From contig NC_133292.1 in assembly GCF_005239225.2 (NCBI RefSeq), positions 8,714,985 through 8,778,984 of the forward strand: a DNA stretch of 64,000 nt. The letters run 5' to 3'. The notes below the pieces were generated by a model. It saw only the letters and a program-made list of their open reading frames with translations. It was not told the origin of the DNA and searched no databases. Below are positions 1 through 11,546 of the stretch, in pieces. A program made the translations under genes and the position numbers. The stretch comes from Populus alba. Its lineage: Eukaryota > Streptophyta > Magnoliopsida > Malpighiales > Salicaceae. Numbering within the stretch: the first letter of the stretch is position 1; each line of letters begins with the position of its first letter.

Positions 1-504
1 AAACAGGTGAAGAAAAGTCATATTTATCAAGAATAGTCACAAGATAAAACTCTGGACATGACAGATGAAGTCCAATAACTGAAGAAGATGTTGTCCCCAC
101 TAATGTCAAGATCCAATTATTGAATTAAAAGTTTAATTTAATGTCCCTACACCTTCATCCTCAGCAGCAAATAAAACCAAGAATTTCTTACTGAAGTGAA
201 TGTGCCTTGGAAATTCAGATGATTTCCTTCTATTTTCCGCTCTTTCCGTGATATTCATGTCCCACGAGGGATGGCGCACTATAAGACACTTCGAACCATG
301 TTACTATAGAATAGCTACCACCATGTCCCAAAAGAAAGGTTTGATTCGCAGGGATGGAGTGGAAAACAGTAATGCAGAAATAAGTGTCTGAAAATGAGAT
401 CCCAACAGTCCCACCCCAAGACAACTTTTCTATTGCAAACTTTTGTATGCTCGTGAATCTTGACTTCCTTTACTTATGGTCTACCTCTACCCTCTTCATA
501 GTAA
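1..504. other. Upstream region of the LRR gene, no gene seen
   Basis: The short open frames here overlap each other on both strands, show no family resemblance and have no splice context. The stretch is best read as distal promoter or intergenic DNA of the gene starting at 565. Confidence 0.5.
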
Positions 505-512
505 TATATATA
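505..512 (+). promoter_or_regulatory. Putative TATA box of the proline-rich LRR gene
   Basis: A TATATATA run lies about 55-60 bases upstream of the ATG at 565, and the sequence between is pyrimidine-rich and leader-like (CTCTTTACTCTCTC). Spacing fits a TATA box with a very short 5' leader. No other element is obvious. Inference from position and sequence only. Confidence 0.4.
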
Positions 513-564
513 CGTCCCTGTTCTCTTTACTCTCTCAAGTCCAGAGACCCTTCAGCCAGTATAG

Positions 565-2156
565 ATGGGTACCGCTTCTTTGTGTTCTTCAATTCTACTT
601 TTCACTCTCATTTTTCATTCATGCTTGCATTACAATGCGGCTGTTGGGACAGAGAGGGAAGCTTTAGAAATAATCATAGGTGGGGGTGGGGGTGGATATT
701 CTCCTGCCCCTTCTCCTGAGAATGAAAATTGTCCTCCCCCGCCCCCTCCCGAACCCCTTTGTCCCCCGCCTCCCCCTCCCCCCCTCTCCCCCCCCCGCCC
801 TCGCCCCCGCCTCCCCCTCCCCCCTCTCCCCCGCCTCCCCCCTCGCCGCCGCCCTCGCCGCCCCCTCCCCCTCCTCCTCCCTCGCCGCCGCCGCCCCCTC
901 CCCCCTCTCCCCCCCCTCCGCCCTCGCCGCCCCCTCCCCCACCTCCACCCCCGCCGCCCCCTCCTCGGCCCCCTCCGCCCCCTCCTCCTCCCCCTCCTCC
1001 GTCTCCACGGCCCAACCCGCCAAGTAATGGTTTTGTGAGCAAAAACATTGAAAGAGACTATCACATAATTCAGAGATTCAAGGAATTAATCACTGAGGAT
1101 CCCATGAACATTACAAAAAAATGGGTGGGAAATGATGTCTGTCATTATCCAGGCTTTAAATGTGCAACTGTACCTGACCAGAAGGTGACAGCCCTTGCAG
1201 CGGCAGATTTCAATGGCTACCATTTTGGTGGCCCGGAGCTCACAGGTTTCCTCGATCAGTTGCTGGACTTATCCATCTTTCATGCGAACACCAACAAGTT
1301 CACTGGTCATGTGCCAAAGAATCTTAACACTTCCAGAGTCCGTTACTTATTCGAGCTCGATCTCAGCAACAACAAGTACTCTGGTGAATTCCCTGTGTCT
1401 GTTCTTCAAGCCACCAACTTAACCTTTTTAGACATCAGGTTCAACGCATTTTCAGGGCCAGTTCCAGCTGAAGTCTTCACCTTAGACCTAGATGTGCTTT
1501 TCATCAACAACAACAAATTCTCACAACAGCTTCCTCGTAATCTCGGTTCCACACCTGTCCTTTATCTCACTTTGGCCAACAACAATTTTCGTGGTTCCAT
1601 TCCAAAAAGTATCGGCAATGCCCGAAACCTTCTTGAAGTGCTTTTCTTGAACAATGAACTCGAAGGGTGCTTGCCATACGAGATTGGCAAATTGGACAAG
1701 GCTGTCGTGTTTGATGTGGGCCGCAACAAGTTGACTGGCCCAATACCCCATTCATTTGCATGCCTAAAAAAGATGGAGATCCTGAATTTGGCCGTGAATA
1801 AATTTTACGGGCCGGTGCCGGAGATGGTGTGCGACCTGCCTAGATTAGCAAACTTGTCTCTCTCGTACAACTATTTCACTCAGGTCGGACCTGAGTGCAG
1901 GAAATTGATAAAGAAAAGGATTCTTGATGTTAGAATGAATTGCATTTTGGATCTTCCTGGTCAGAGATCAGCAGCTGATTGTGCTAAGTTCTTTTCTAAA
2001 AAGAGGACTTGTCCCAATGAGAGGTCGCTCAGCTATATTCCTTGCAGGAAGGGTGGTTATTCAAGTTCATTGGAGACATCTGATCAACAATCTATGGCTC
2101 CGGCTGCTGCACCTATAACATATAATGCCCTTAAACCGCATAAGCTGCGGCTTTAA
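565..2156 (+). CDS. Proline-rich extensin-like LRR protein (At4g06744/LRX-like), frame broken in poly-C tract
   Basis: Single-exon gene for a secreted cell-wall protein of the LRR-extensin type. The ATG at 565 opens a hydrophobic signal peptide (about residues 1-26) followed by a Gly/Ser spacer and a Cys-Pro-rich segment. From about 800 to 1020 the DNA is almost pure C and encodes Pro runs with Ser-Pro(n) motifs, the substrate for extensin-type hydroxylation and glycosylation. Bases 1020-2060 encode a capped LRR domain with about ten repeats (LDLSNNKYSGEFP, LFINNNKFSQQLP, LTLANNNFRGSIP, LNLAVNKFYGPVP), ending in Cys-rich and Pro-Ala tails. The signal-peptide frame and the LRR frame differ: the ATG frame stops at 1036-1038, and the LRR frame has an in-frame TGA at 723-725 with no ATG before the LRRs. 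One missing C in the runs 772-776, 778-784 or 788-796 would join them. A base-call error in the homopolymer is as likely as a true mutation. Family is confident, integrity is not. Confidence 0.82.
733..1020 (+). repeat. Low-complexity poly-C/proline codon tract
   Basis: About 290 bases made nearly only of C with scattered T and G, encoding the polyproline part of the LRR gene in one frame and Pro/Leu/Arg or Ala/Ser in the others. All frames on both strands stay open here because the composition lacks stop codons. The long open frames on the opposite strand are therefore composition artefacts. Confidence 0.9.
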
Positions 2157-3951
2157 ATGGATCCCTTCAAGATAGTCTCTTGATTTGGTTGATGGCTGCT
2201 CCTATCTATGTACACATATTTCTCCTGATCAGCTTATAGCTTGTCGTATGAATCATAATGAATAAGGTGAACTCATTTCTGCTTTCAAAGCAAATGCAAC
2301 TATATAGCTTAATGATATTTTGTCCCCTTTACTTCCTGTTTTCTTCTCGATTTCTGGGCAGCCGTTCTCGAAGCCCGTTTGGTATTGAATTTCATCCTCC
2401 TTTTTTTTTATCTAAAAAACAAGTTGAAGCTTCATACCAGACAGGGCATTAGTGACCATTATACTCAGATAACAATGAGGATTGCATCACAACACTCTGT
2501 CTTTGCTATTTTATTACTTCTTTGTTTGTATAGTTATTGTTACAAGAAATTGCCCTCTCTCTGCGAAAAAAATAGTTATCTGTATATCTTGTTTTTATGC
2601 ATAGCTCGAGTATCCGTAATATCTTTTATTTCTTTCAACGTCGTCCTATCATGCAATTTACTATGGATGACTTTAGTTGACCCGAGTCCTCAATCACTCT
2701 GAGAGCACATCAGCTGACCCAAGTCCTCTGTCACTTTAGAGAGCTGGGCCCAGCGTTTGTCTGTTAAGAATAAAAAAATATGCCTGTTCTGGTTTAGAAG
2801 CCGATGAAAGAACAGTAAAGAGATGTTTCGCAGTCAGGTTTTGATTGCTTTTTTAAAAGTAATGTTTTTTATTTAAATAATAATTTTTAATTTTTTAAAA
2901 ATTATTTTTAACACATCTAAAAATATTAATAAAATATTAATTTAAAGTAAAAATAATTAATTTTAAAAAACAAAAACAGACCGACACAAGTCCTAATCCC
3001 GACAAGAGGATCTAGAAGGCATCAAGTATCAGCAAAATTGCCCTAAAATGAAGTCAAGTCCAGATGAGGACATGGAATACCTAGCTGGAAACAGCCCACA
3101 AGCAGGGCCCATGCCTGACTTGACGGGAAAAAGATTTTCATTTATTTTATTTCTCTCGTCTTTTCACCGAGTCGGACACAATGCAAGGCATAAAGGGCGA
3201 TGCACTGTCTCTTTCTGATTTTGAAATGAGCCTTCGCCCATGGGGCACTGCTGTTATTGGATCTTGCCTCTGTAAGAAGAGGTGAGACGGATAGTTTGTG
3301 TTTTGGGTCGATTTTTGTAACTGGGTTGGTCTGCTGGTTGTGACGTGTTAAGAAGTATAGACTGAGATTTCCGTACGGGTGAGGTTTTTTTGGGGAGTTC
3401 AATGTGAAGCCCATAAAAAAAGACCTGTGTTTGGAAATCTGATTCCGATTCTTTTCAAGTATTTTTTTTTATTAAAAATAAATTAAAATATATTTTTTAT
3501 TTTTTAAAAATTATTTTTTGATATCAACACATCAAAATAATCTGAAAACATTAAAATAAATTAATTTAAAATAAATAAATAAAATTTTAAAAAAAAATCA
3601 AATTTTTTCAAAAATATTTTTGAAGCGTAAAAACAAAAGCCATGCTTTCCTTTTTTTTTTTTCCCTTAACGCTTAGGATACTTTAAGAAAACTGGCCATT
3701 AAAAAAAAATCTCACCAACCTATCTATAAAAAAAAACAAAAAGAAAAGAAAGTAATTCCACTCAACATGTTCATAGTCCATACCACGAAAAATACTTTGT
3801 TAGAGAAGATGAATAAGAGATTTTAGGTGTATTTGAGTAATTGATTCATTATTTTTTCATATCAACATATTAAAATTAAATAAAAATATAAAAAAAAATC
3901 TATTTTAAATAAAAATAGAATTAAAGGAACGCGGTACAATATGGTATTCAT
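2157..3951. other. Intergenic, AT-rich, no gene
   Basis: Bases 2157-2700 are the probable 3' flank of the LRR gene. Bases 2850-2985 and 3455-3640 are two copies of an AT-rich, partly palindromic repeat that recurs through the window (blocks like TTTTTAAAAATTATTTTT followed by ATTAATTTAAA). Nothing looks coding; the minus-strand frame at 3142-3414 has no family signature. Confidence 0.6.
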
Positions 3952-5102
3952 TAGGGGTGTTCAAAAAAACTGAATAACCGAAAAAACCGATGAAAAATTA
4001 ACCGAGAAAACCAAGCCAAGATAAAAAACCGATTAAACCGATTACCAAAACCAAAACTCTTTCCGGTTCGGTTCGGTTTCGGTTTCACCACCAAAACCAG
4101 TGAACCGAACCGGCTACCCGTAAAACTAAAGCCAGAAGAAACGACCTACTGACCTAGTATAAATACTAACTAGTACAATAAAGTGTAAACCTAAACCTAA
4201 CATTACAATTTACTTCTGCAGCCGCCGCCCACACCAAACCTAAAATTTTCATTTTCTCTACCTCTTACTTTCATCCCTGCATATATCTCTTCTCTAGCTT
4301 TATCTCTTCTACAGCCGCCGCCCACACCAAACCTAACATCTTCTCTGCATCTATCTCTTCTTGAGCTGATTAACAAGTAAATAACCCACATCTCTGCATC
4401 CATCAAGTAAAGATATTGTTGTGCACCGTGTCAATATAATTTCAAGCTAATTCAATTATATATGATACATTTCAGTGGCAGGGAAGCATGGCCGCAAACA
4501 AACTCCAACGACATGGATGGGCACAGACAAGGAACGTTCCAGTCACAACAAAGATCTGGACAACTAATGGAGGTATCATCCCAAAGTCTAGAATTCCTTA
4601 AAGATTTTTCAAAATTTCCAGAAATCCAACATATAGGGATAAGAGTTTAATTGCATGGATTTGCTTGACTAGTTACTTACAAGAGGTGGCATGCACTTCT
4701 CTTAATTAATACTGTAGGAAAGCGATTCGACTAGGCCGAGAAGCTACTTGGGGTCTAGTTTGGATTGCAAGAACCCCAGCTTGGAGTTCACAATGTGTAG
4801 ACCAGATTGGCCGGGGAAAGAACATTATTGATCATGCATAAACAATTGCTATATACCATGGTTGTCTTTCTTTGAAGTGAGTTCCTGCCCACCGTAAGCC
4901 AATTTAAAAAACAAACCAAAAAACCCCATGGGATTAGGTTTCCCGGTTTTTTCCTTAAAAAACCGGATTTAACCGAACCAGAAATGTTCGGTTTGAATCT
5001 GTTTTCGGTCCAGTTCGGTTCATTTTTTGCAACAATACTGTAATTCGGTTCGGTTGATTTTTTTAGTCTAAACCAAACCGAACCAAACCGTGAACACCCC
5101 TA
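3952..5102. mobile_element. Non-autonomous hAT-like DNA transposon with 8-bp TSD
   Basis: A 1151-bp element with perfect 12-bp terminal inverted repeats: it begins TAGGGGTGTTCA and ends TGAACACCCCTA. It is flanked by an exact 8-bp duplication GTATTCAT at 3944-3951 and 5103-5110. The TAGGGGTG terminus and 8-bp duplication are hallmarks of the hAT superfamily. Subterminal zones at 3970-4115 and 4920-5090 are packed with AACCG/CGGTT motifs in opposite orientation at the two ends, typical of hAT transposase-binding arrays. Inside, a TATA-like stretch at about 4158 is followed by a leader-like region in which a GCCGCCGCCCACACC block occurs twice (near 4212 and 4314). No transposase reading frame remains, so it must be mobilised in trans. 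Confidence 0.9.
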
Positions 5103-5566
5103 GTATTCATTTCCAACAATATTTGTGATGGGGGCCAGCTTTTCCCGATGACATCCATGGTCGTTAGATTTCAGAGGATGATGAGGTTCTTTACACAATT
5201 AAAAAGGATCGGAGATGGTTGAATCTACAAAACAAATCTCCATTACAGGATGAGGGTTTTTGCAGTTATAAGTTTAGTGTACAGGGAGGAAATGTATAAA
5301 ATCAAGCAAGGGTTTGAGGGAAAATATTGGGAAGAAGAAGATCCTTGAATCCTAGACCTCCTTGTTCTTTATGCAGGCATGGAACTTATAATGCGGATAT
5401 TGTTTAAAATTATAAAAAATTACAATTTCAGTGCACAACCTTTGATTTGTGCTCTTTTTTTAGTGCTTAACCTTTTATCTTACTTATTTAAAGTCTTTTT
5501 ATCTCTAATTGTTTTCTATTTAAGTTTTTTCCATAATTAAAGATTGTTAAACATTGATGTGGTTAG
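5103..5566. other. Intergenic spacer between two hAT-like elements
   Basis: Starts with the TSD of the upstream element (5103-5110) and ends with the TSD of the next (5559-5566). The 450 bases between are AT-rich and show no coding or structural signal that I can support. Confidence 0.5.
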
Positions 5567-6962
5567 AATAGTCTTGAAACCCGACCCGGTCATCAACCTG
5601 GTCTAATGATCGGGTCACGGGTCAGATGGGTTGACCCGGGTTAACCCGGGTCAACAAAAAAAAGAGAAGTTATTGCATCAACTTACTAATGGAGTAGTTG
5701 TTCTTGGTAAGAAATCATCCTGGATAAGAGCAATATGTTTACATCAAGGTATTGCCTTTAACACTGAAATAGAGTGATTACAACGCAGATTCAAAGAATA
5801 ACATGAAACATCTAGTACTGGCATCCTAATTATTTTCACAAAAATATGGTTGATTATTATACAAATCTTAACATATGGTACTAACCGCACCATTCATCAA
5901 TTTATTATGTCCTAAATTCTGTGCATCATACAATACGAAACACATATCAATTAGATTCTGCAGCAACCAGGCAATGAAACTATGAAAGCACCTGTTAAAA
6001 TGAAATATCCAACAGCTCTTTAAACGACAGTTAACTGCAAAGTCCTACAATTGCCTTAAAAAAAATTCAAACTCGAAAGATCTTATCATAAAATTCAACA
6101 TAAATCAAACTTTTGACCAATCAGCATCAGAGAAAAATACACAAGACAGTCAAAACTAGTAGCCTTCATTGGCATCACAGATCAAACAAAATCACAGAAC
6201 CAAATAAATCAATCCATCGACAAAACTAACCTGCAAGATAACAGAGTGAATAACATCAGCATGCTTAACAACCAAATTAAGAGACATGCACCTTGCCGTT
6301 CACCACATAATCAAGATCAGTATTAACAAATGAGAGTGAAAAGTTAATCCCCATGATAGACATCAATCAATAGTTAAACATTCTGCTAGAATTATTCACA
6401 AGCAAATTAGTCAGTAAATCAACCTTATTCGAAGAAAAGAGATCAAGAAAAACACGTGCTTGTTGAATCAAGAAAAATGAGGCAGAGATCAAGAAAAGAA
6501 TAGAGAAACATACCCATGGGTGTGAACTGCGAATGAATCGTTACAGAGATCAAGAACTGTAAATTTATGCCAGATCAAGAACTGCAAGTTCAGAAAAAGG
6601 CAAAGAATAAAGAAAAGAGAGAGTGAAAGAAGGAGATTCGGGAAGAGAAACAAGAATCTAACTTTATTCACAGATTTGAAATAGTGATCAAGAGTCTTCT
6701 ACTCCTCTGCTCTTCGCGATTGAAATTGCTTTTCCTTATTTAGGTTTTATCTCTATTTGCAATTGCAACAATTTTGCATCATTCATCTTCGTCATTTGAT
6801 GTCTTTAAAGGAGGCCGGGTCTCAGCCGGGTTCGCCTGGGTCGCCCGGGTTCCGGGTCGACCGGGTTTCTTCGGGCCAACTCCCAAGCGGGTTTTTACTT
6901 AGACCCGGATCGGTTCCAGGCCCGGGTCGACCCGCCTGGCCGGTCCGGGTTTCAAAACTATG
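5567..6962. mobile_element. Non-autonomous hAT-like element, CCCGGGTC subterminal type
   Basis: A 1396-bp element bounded by the exact 8-bp duplication GTGGTTAG at 5559-5566 and 6963-6970. The 5' end reads AATAGTCTTGAAACCCG; the reverse complement of the 3' end reads CATAGTTTTGAAACCCG, so the 17-bp terminal repeats differ at two positions. Both subterminal zones (5580-5660 and 6805-6950) are GC-rich arrays of CCCGGGTC/GACCCGGG motifs in an otherwise AT-rich element. No transposase is encoded. The 8-bp duplication supports hAT, though the terminus differs from the TAGGGGTG type at 3952. Related terminal fragments occur at 12528, 40024 and 46938. Confidence 0.8.
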
Positions 6963-6970
6963 GTGGTTAG

Positions 6971-9864
6971 TATCAATTGACACGTGAATCATGTTATACT
7001 GGCACTTAGCAAGATTACGATCTCTAATCTCTAAGTTCTTTTCTTTTTTGTATATGTTTCTTTTTAAAAATAAACTTATATATATTAAATATTGGTAATT
7101 ACTATTAAAATGCTCTAGAGTGGTTTGGATTGGTTCGCTGTATTTTTCATGAATGTGTTAGTTTTGTTAATTAGATATTAAGATATGATCATGAAAGAAT
7201 CTAATTACGAAAACTAACCCCCAAATAGTCATGCTGCTAAAAAAACCACGGAGCTCCATTCCACCGGAGTTTCAACAAAATTTAAATGTAAATTTTTATT
7301 TAAAATAATTTTGTTATATTTTTAGTTACTTCATAGACATCAAAAATTGTTTTTAAAAAGTAAAAAGTTATTAAGATATATTTTTAAATAACAAATTTAT
7401 CAAGCAAGTTTATCATTGTAGCTTGCTATAAACATATCAACTTGTTTGTGTGATTGATATTGATTTTTAAAGAGTTTTTTATTTAAAAATATATGAAAAT
7501 AATATTTTTTTTATTTTATAAAAAATATAGCATCAAAATAATCTAAAATCATAAAAAAAATTATTTAAAATAAAAAAATTATTTTTTAAAAATATATTTT
7601 TAAAATATTAAAAAAAAAAAAACAGAACCGAAAACCCGAATCTCCAGCCCGGTGAGAACCAACAGGGACCTCGCAAGAAGAAACATACATGAGCCTCAAG
7701 GACATTAACTCCACAGCTTTTATTTCTAACCAAGTAAAGCATGCCAGTCCATTATCAATCGTTGTACCTCACCGACACAAATTTCTTGTTTCCCGCTCTG
7801 TCAGTGCCTTAACGTACGCTTTCGTCACGTGCATCACGTGACTAAATTCAAAAGTAAGAGAATTCTTTTGAAAGAAATACCTGCGAGTCATACTCATCAG
7901 TATATCAGTCCCTAAACTCGCCAGAGTGTTTGTTTTTGTCATTAGACATGTTTTTTAAAGTGTGTTTTAATTATTTTTTTATCTAAGACAAATTAAAGTT
8001 GTGTTTTTTATATGTTTTTATAATAATTTTAATGTATTGATGTTAAAATTAAAAAATTAAAAAACTTATTTTGAAACATTAGTATTTAAAAAATATTTTT
8101 GAAAATTACATTGTACCACATTACTCACCATAAATCTTGTTAATTTCTCACATTATTTATCTTAAAATAACAAGTTCATGCATCATTTTCCTTACAGTAA
8201 AATTGGGTTTTTTCAACCTGTGTTAATTAGTAAAATACTATATTTACAAAGATAATTGGACAGTGAAAGGTCATTCAAAATTTTGCTACCATTTCTTTCA
8301 CTTAGCAACATGGAGAAACTGATGCCAATATCAAATATTTTTTTAATAGAAAGAAGCTCTTTTATTTGATTCTCTCATTATATTGTTTTAATCTATATGT
8401 AATAGATATTTTTAATTATTAAATAAAAGAGTTGATGTGATTTATTTTGTGAATTAACATGACAAAATCTTCATTTTATGTTTTTTCCTTATTCGTATAT
8501 TTGAAATATAATATGGTAAAATTATTTATAAAATCCCAATTTTTTTCTAACCAGATTTAATGATTTTACAGTCATGGAAACCGCATAAAGCTTGGGGAGA
8601 AATTAGCAAGATTATAAAGACCGGGGACTGATCTATTAGTCACTGTGCAATCTGGGTACTGATTTGTAGTTCGCCAAAAGAAAAGAAAAGAAAGTGAAGT
8701 GATAATAGAGACTTTCAGCAGTCCATTTTTTTGCCTGGCGTATTATCTGGCACCTGCATCACCAATCCCATGAAAGCCCTCACGAACCTTCGTGTCTGAA
8801 CTCTCTTGCAGGCCAATACTAGGACGCGTTGAAAATCATCAAGATAAGGGCGCGTGTGGATTCCAATATTCCAAATGTATAAAATTATAAATCAATCGAG
8901 AGAGAAGTCTTAAAAGAAACAAGTCAGCTAAAGCTCCCCTGAGCCCCTGTTACCGTCACCGACACAATAGTATTCTTTACCCTCATCGCTCCCTCTCCTC
9001 TTCCTGTTTGGGTTGGGATTATTTGTTTTTGTGGTTTTAAAAAAAGATTGATTTTAAATTAATTTTATATATATATTCTTAATAGCTTCGATGTACTATT
9101 ACTGTTAAGAATAAATTTTAAAAATAAAAAAGATATATTATTTTAATATATTTTAAAATTAAAAACGATCTCTGGTAAAAAAAAAAAAAAAACACTTAAA
9201 TATTTAACATCAAAAAACAAACATTTTAAGCTTTTTATGATAGTATGATTATTTTTTAAAATATTTTTTATTTAAAAATATATTAAAATAATTTTTAAAA
9301 TAATTATTTATTTATTTTTTATAAATTATTTTTGATATCAGCCTATCAAAATAATTTAAAAATATCAAAAAAATATTAATTTAAAATAAAAAAAAATAAA
9401 ATACAAAAACAAACATAACAATATATTCTATTATAAAAAAGCAGAGGCTTCTTCTACGTATGGAACAGAGAAAAACCACATCTCAAGGTTAGAGTTTAGC
9501 AAGTACGAACCAAAAATGTTTAATATATAAACTATTTCTCAATTAAAATGTATATGAATATAACCATCATGTATTGTATATGAATTACACGCTATAGTAT
9601 CCAAAAAAATAAAATTGAACATACATGTGATGCAAGAATCTTTAGAATTTAATGGTGGCTAAATTTGGAAGTGTACAAAAGTGTTTCCTTTGAGAAATGT
9701 GAAGAGCAATGAGATGGACATTTTAGGGCTCCTTTAGTATTAAAAGGTTGTTAGAACTTAGAAGGTCTAATGAAGTGTCCGGTTGAGTTGAATATGCTTG
9801 TTTTGTTTAACAGGCCAAACACTTTAAACTAATAAAAGATTAGAGGCTCATGAACAGTTAACCA
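6971..9864. other. Intergenic AT-rich region, no gene
   Basis: Holds several degraded copies of the recurrent AT-rich palindrome-like repeat (about 7470-7625, 7940-8100, 9010-9180, 9250-9420). Bases 7640-7900 and 8690-9000 are less AT-rich and might be promoter-like or remnants of older insertions, but no reading frame is recognisable. Confidence 0.5.
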
Positions 9865-10365
9865 GTCACGTTTTTGTTTCAAAACTCCCACCTTTTCTTA
9901 GCAACCAAACAGGGTAAGACATTGAGTGAAAAGGGCCTTTGCTAATCCAAGAATTAGTCACATTTTGGTTTCAAAACTCCCACCTTTTCTTAGCAACCAA
10001 ACAGGGTAAGACATTGAGTGAAAAACGCCTTTGCTAATCCAAGAATTAGCCACATTTTTGTTTCAATATTCCCTTCCTCTTCTCATCAATCAAACGAGGC
10101 TTCTAGACATGAAAGTAAACTGAGAAACACGTTTTTTCCATTCCAAGATTAATGGCCCATTAATTGTCAATCATACACTCTTTTTTCTCTCGAAATTCCA
10201 CCTCTTTTCACATTGACCAAACAAGATTAGACGTAAAAGTAGATTGAGAAAAAACGCTGTGGCCATTCCAAGACTCATGGCCGGTTAATCAACAATCAAC
10301 TAGTCATATTTTTGTTCCAAAAATCCCAGCTTTTCTCATCAACCAAACAGACTATACATAAAAGC
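9865..10365. repeat. Tandem repeat array, ~92-bp unit, decaying toward the gene
   Basis: Copy 1 (9865-9956) and copy 2 (9957-10048) are nearly identical and exactly 92 bases apart. From 10049 on, at least three more diverged units can be followed by the shared words TTTTTGTTTC, TTTTCTCATCAA, CCAAACA and CATTCCAAGA. The array ends about 150 bases before the stop codon of the minus-strand IRX15-like gene, so its 3' part may be transcribed as that gene's 3' UTR or flank. Confidence 0.8.
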
Positions 10366-10515
10366 AAGATTTTGAACAGCCGGCACTTGATTTTCATGCT
10401 TGATTTTGAGGATTTTTTTGGCAGTTTAAGTCCTATAAAAACTACATTTCTATATTAAAAGAAAGAAGGAAAGAAAGATATGCGATGGTACAAGTAATCA
10501 CACAAACCCCTGATC

Positions 10516-11481
10516 TCAATCATCAAAACCATCATCCCCGGATGATAAAGATGCCGTCTTTGTTATTGAAGTTGGCAATGATGATGACAAAGATGTCGAA
10601 TTTTTGCAGAACTCAAAGCAATTAGCTTCCTTTCTCTCCAACACAAAATGTCCCAGTGAATCAATAGTCTCTACCAGATTCTCTTCACACAGAAACTCTT
10701 CACTATAAACCCCCTCAACTTCTCTATCAATTTCATGCACAAAAACATGTGTCTTCTTGTTGCCTCCTCTCTTACTCTTTGCCAGAACAGCAGCAGTAAA
10801 TATTGGTGACATCCTCCCTGGAGCCGCCGCGAAATACCCACGAGGCCCATCAATTAAAATCACATCCCAAGAGATTTCATAAATGTGATTAGGCATGTCA
10901 TTTATGCCAAGCTTACAATCAGAGAAGAGTAGATTTTGGACAGGCCTGCAGTCACCATTAACTTGCCCTTTTGTCACTAATAAAAGATCACTCATTTCGC
11001 TAACTTTGGAGGTGAATTGTATATCATAAGCTTCGATATCAGGGTGGTTTTTTTCAAAGTTCGAAACAAAGTACTCACTTTCATCAAGAAAGATTGTACG
11101 ACCATGGAAATTGAGTGATTTCCACAGAAGGGTCTCGTGGGTCAGGCCAAAAACGAGGAAATTGCAATGAGGGGAGCAGTTTTGAAGAGTGGTGGCGATG
11201 GTGGAGAGTTCAGCGGATGACATGTGGGGTGTTGTGGAGTTGGCTGTGGAGGCGTAGTGGAGGAGGGCAGCGGTGACGGAGAGTGGGAGAGAGTTGGTGG
11301 AGGTGGTGAGAGTTGAAGTTGTGGTGGTTGTAGGGAAGGTGGTGGTGGTGAAGAGAGTGATAGTGAAAGCTATGGTAAAGGAAGTGACTATGAAGAGTAA
11401 CCGAAGACGGTGAGAAGAGGGCAGGGTTTTATGGATTGATTGGTGAAGTAGTATGAATTTCGTGTTAGTGTTTGTCTTCAT
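10516..11481 (-). CDS. IRX15L: IRX15/IRX15-L-like DUF579 xylan biosynthesis protein
   Basis: Single-exon gene for a 321-residue Golgi type II membrane protein of the DUF579 (polysaccharide biosynthesis) family. The N terminus ([13 protein letters not shown]) matches the IRX15 group and is followed by one hydrophobic anchor (about residues 26-46) and a Thr/Ser-rich stem. The catalytic-like domain has the family motifs [54 protein letters not shown] and [10 protein letters not shown]. Family knowledge: IRX15 and IRX15-L are needed for normal secondary-wall glucuronoxylan; related GXM proteins methylate glucuronic acid, but the exact reaction of IRX15 is not settled. The frame stays open upstream to 11520 but without an ATG (only TTG), so I place the start at 11481. 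The leader contains a GA/CT microsatellite. Confidence 0.88.
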   Translation of the reverse strand: MKTNTNTKFILLHQSIHKTLPSSHRLRLLFIVTSFTIAFTITLFTTTTFPTTTTTSTLTTSTNSLPLSVTAALLHYASTANSTTPHMSSAELSTIATTLQNCSPHCNFLVFGLTHETLLWKSLNFHGRTIFLDESEYFVSNFEKNHPDIEAYDIQFTSKVSEMSDLLLVTKGQVNGDCRPVQNLLFSDCKLGINDMPNHIYEISWDVILIDGPRGYFAAAPGRMSPIFTAAVLAKSKRGGNKKTHVFVHEIDREVEGVYSEEFLCEENLVETIDSLGHFVLERKEANCFEFCKNSTSLSSSLPTSITKTASLSSGDDGFDD

Positions 11482-11543
11482 TTTTCCTTGAGGTGAGGAT
11501 TTGAAAGTTGAAACAGACAAGGTTTAGAAGGGTTCAAGTTTTG

Positions 11544-11546
<3 letters not shown>

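Noticed and set aside
630..1064. Several long open frames on both strands (Gly/Arg- or Glu/Ala-rich products)
   Set aside because: They lie in the poly-C tract, where no stop codon can occur in most frames. Composition explains them fully.
4203..4406. 67-codon minus-strand frame inside the first hAT-like element
   Set aside because: Produced by the duplicated GCCGCCGCCCACACC leader block; no transposase motif.
11482..11520. N-terminal extension of the IRX15-like protein (13 more residues)
   Set aside because: The extended frame starts at TTG, and family members begin at the MK-NTNTK position, which is the ATG at 11481.
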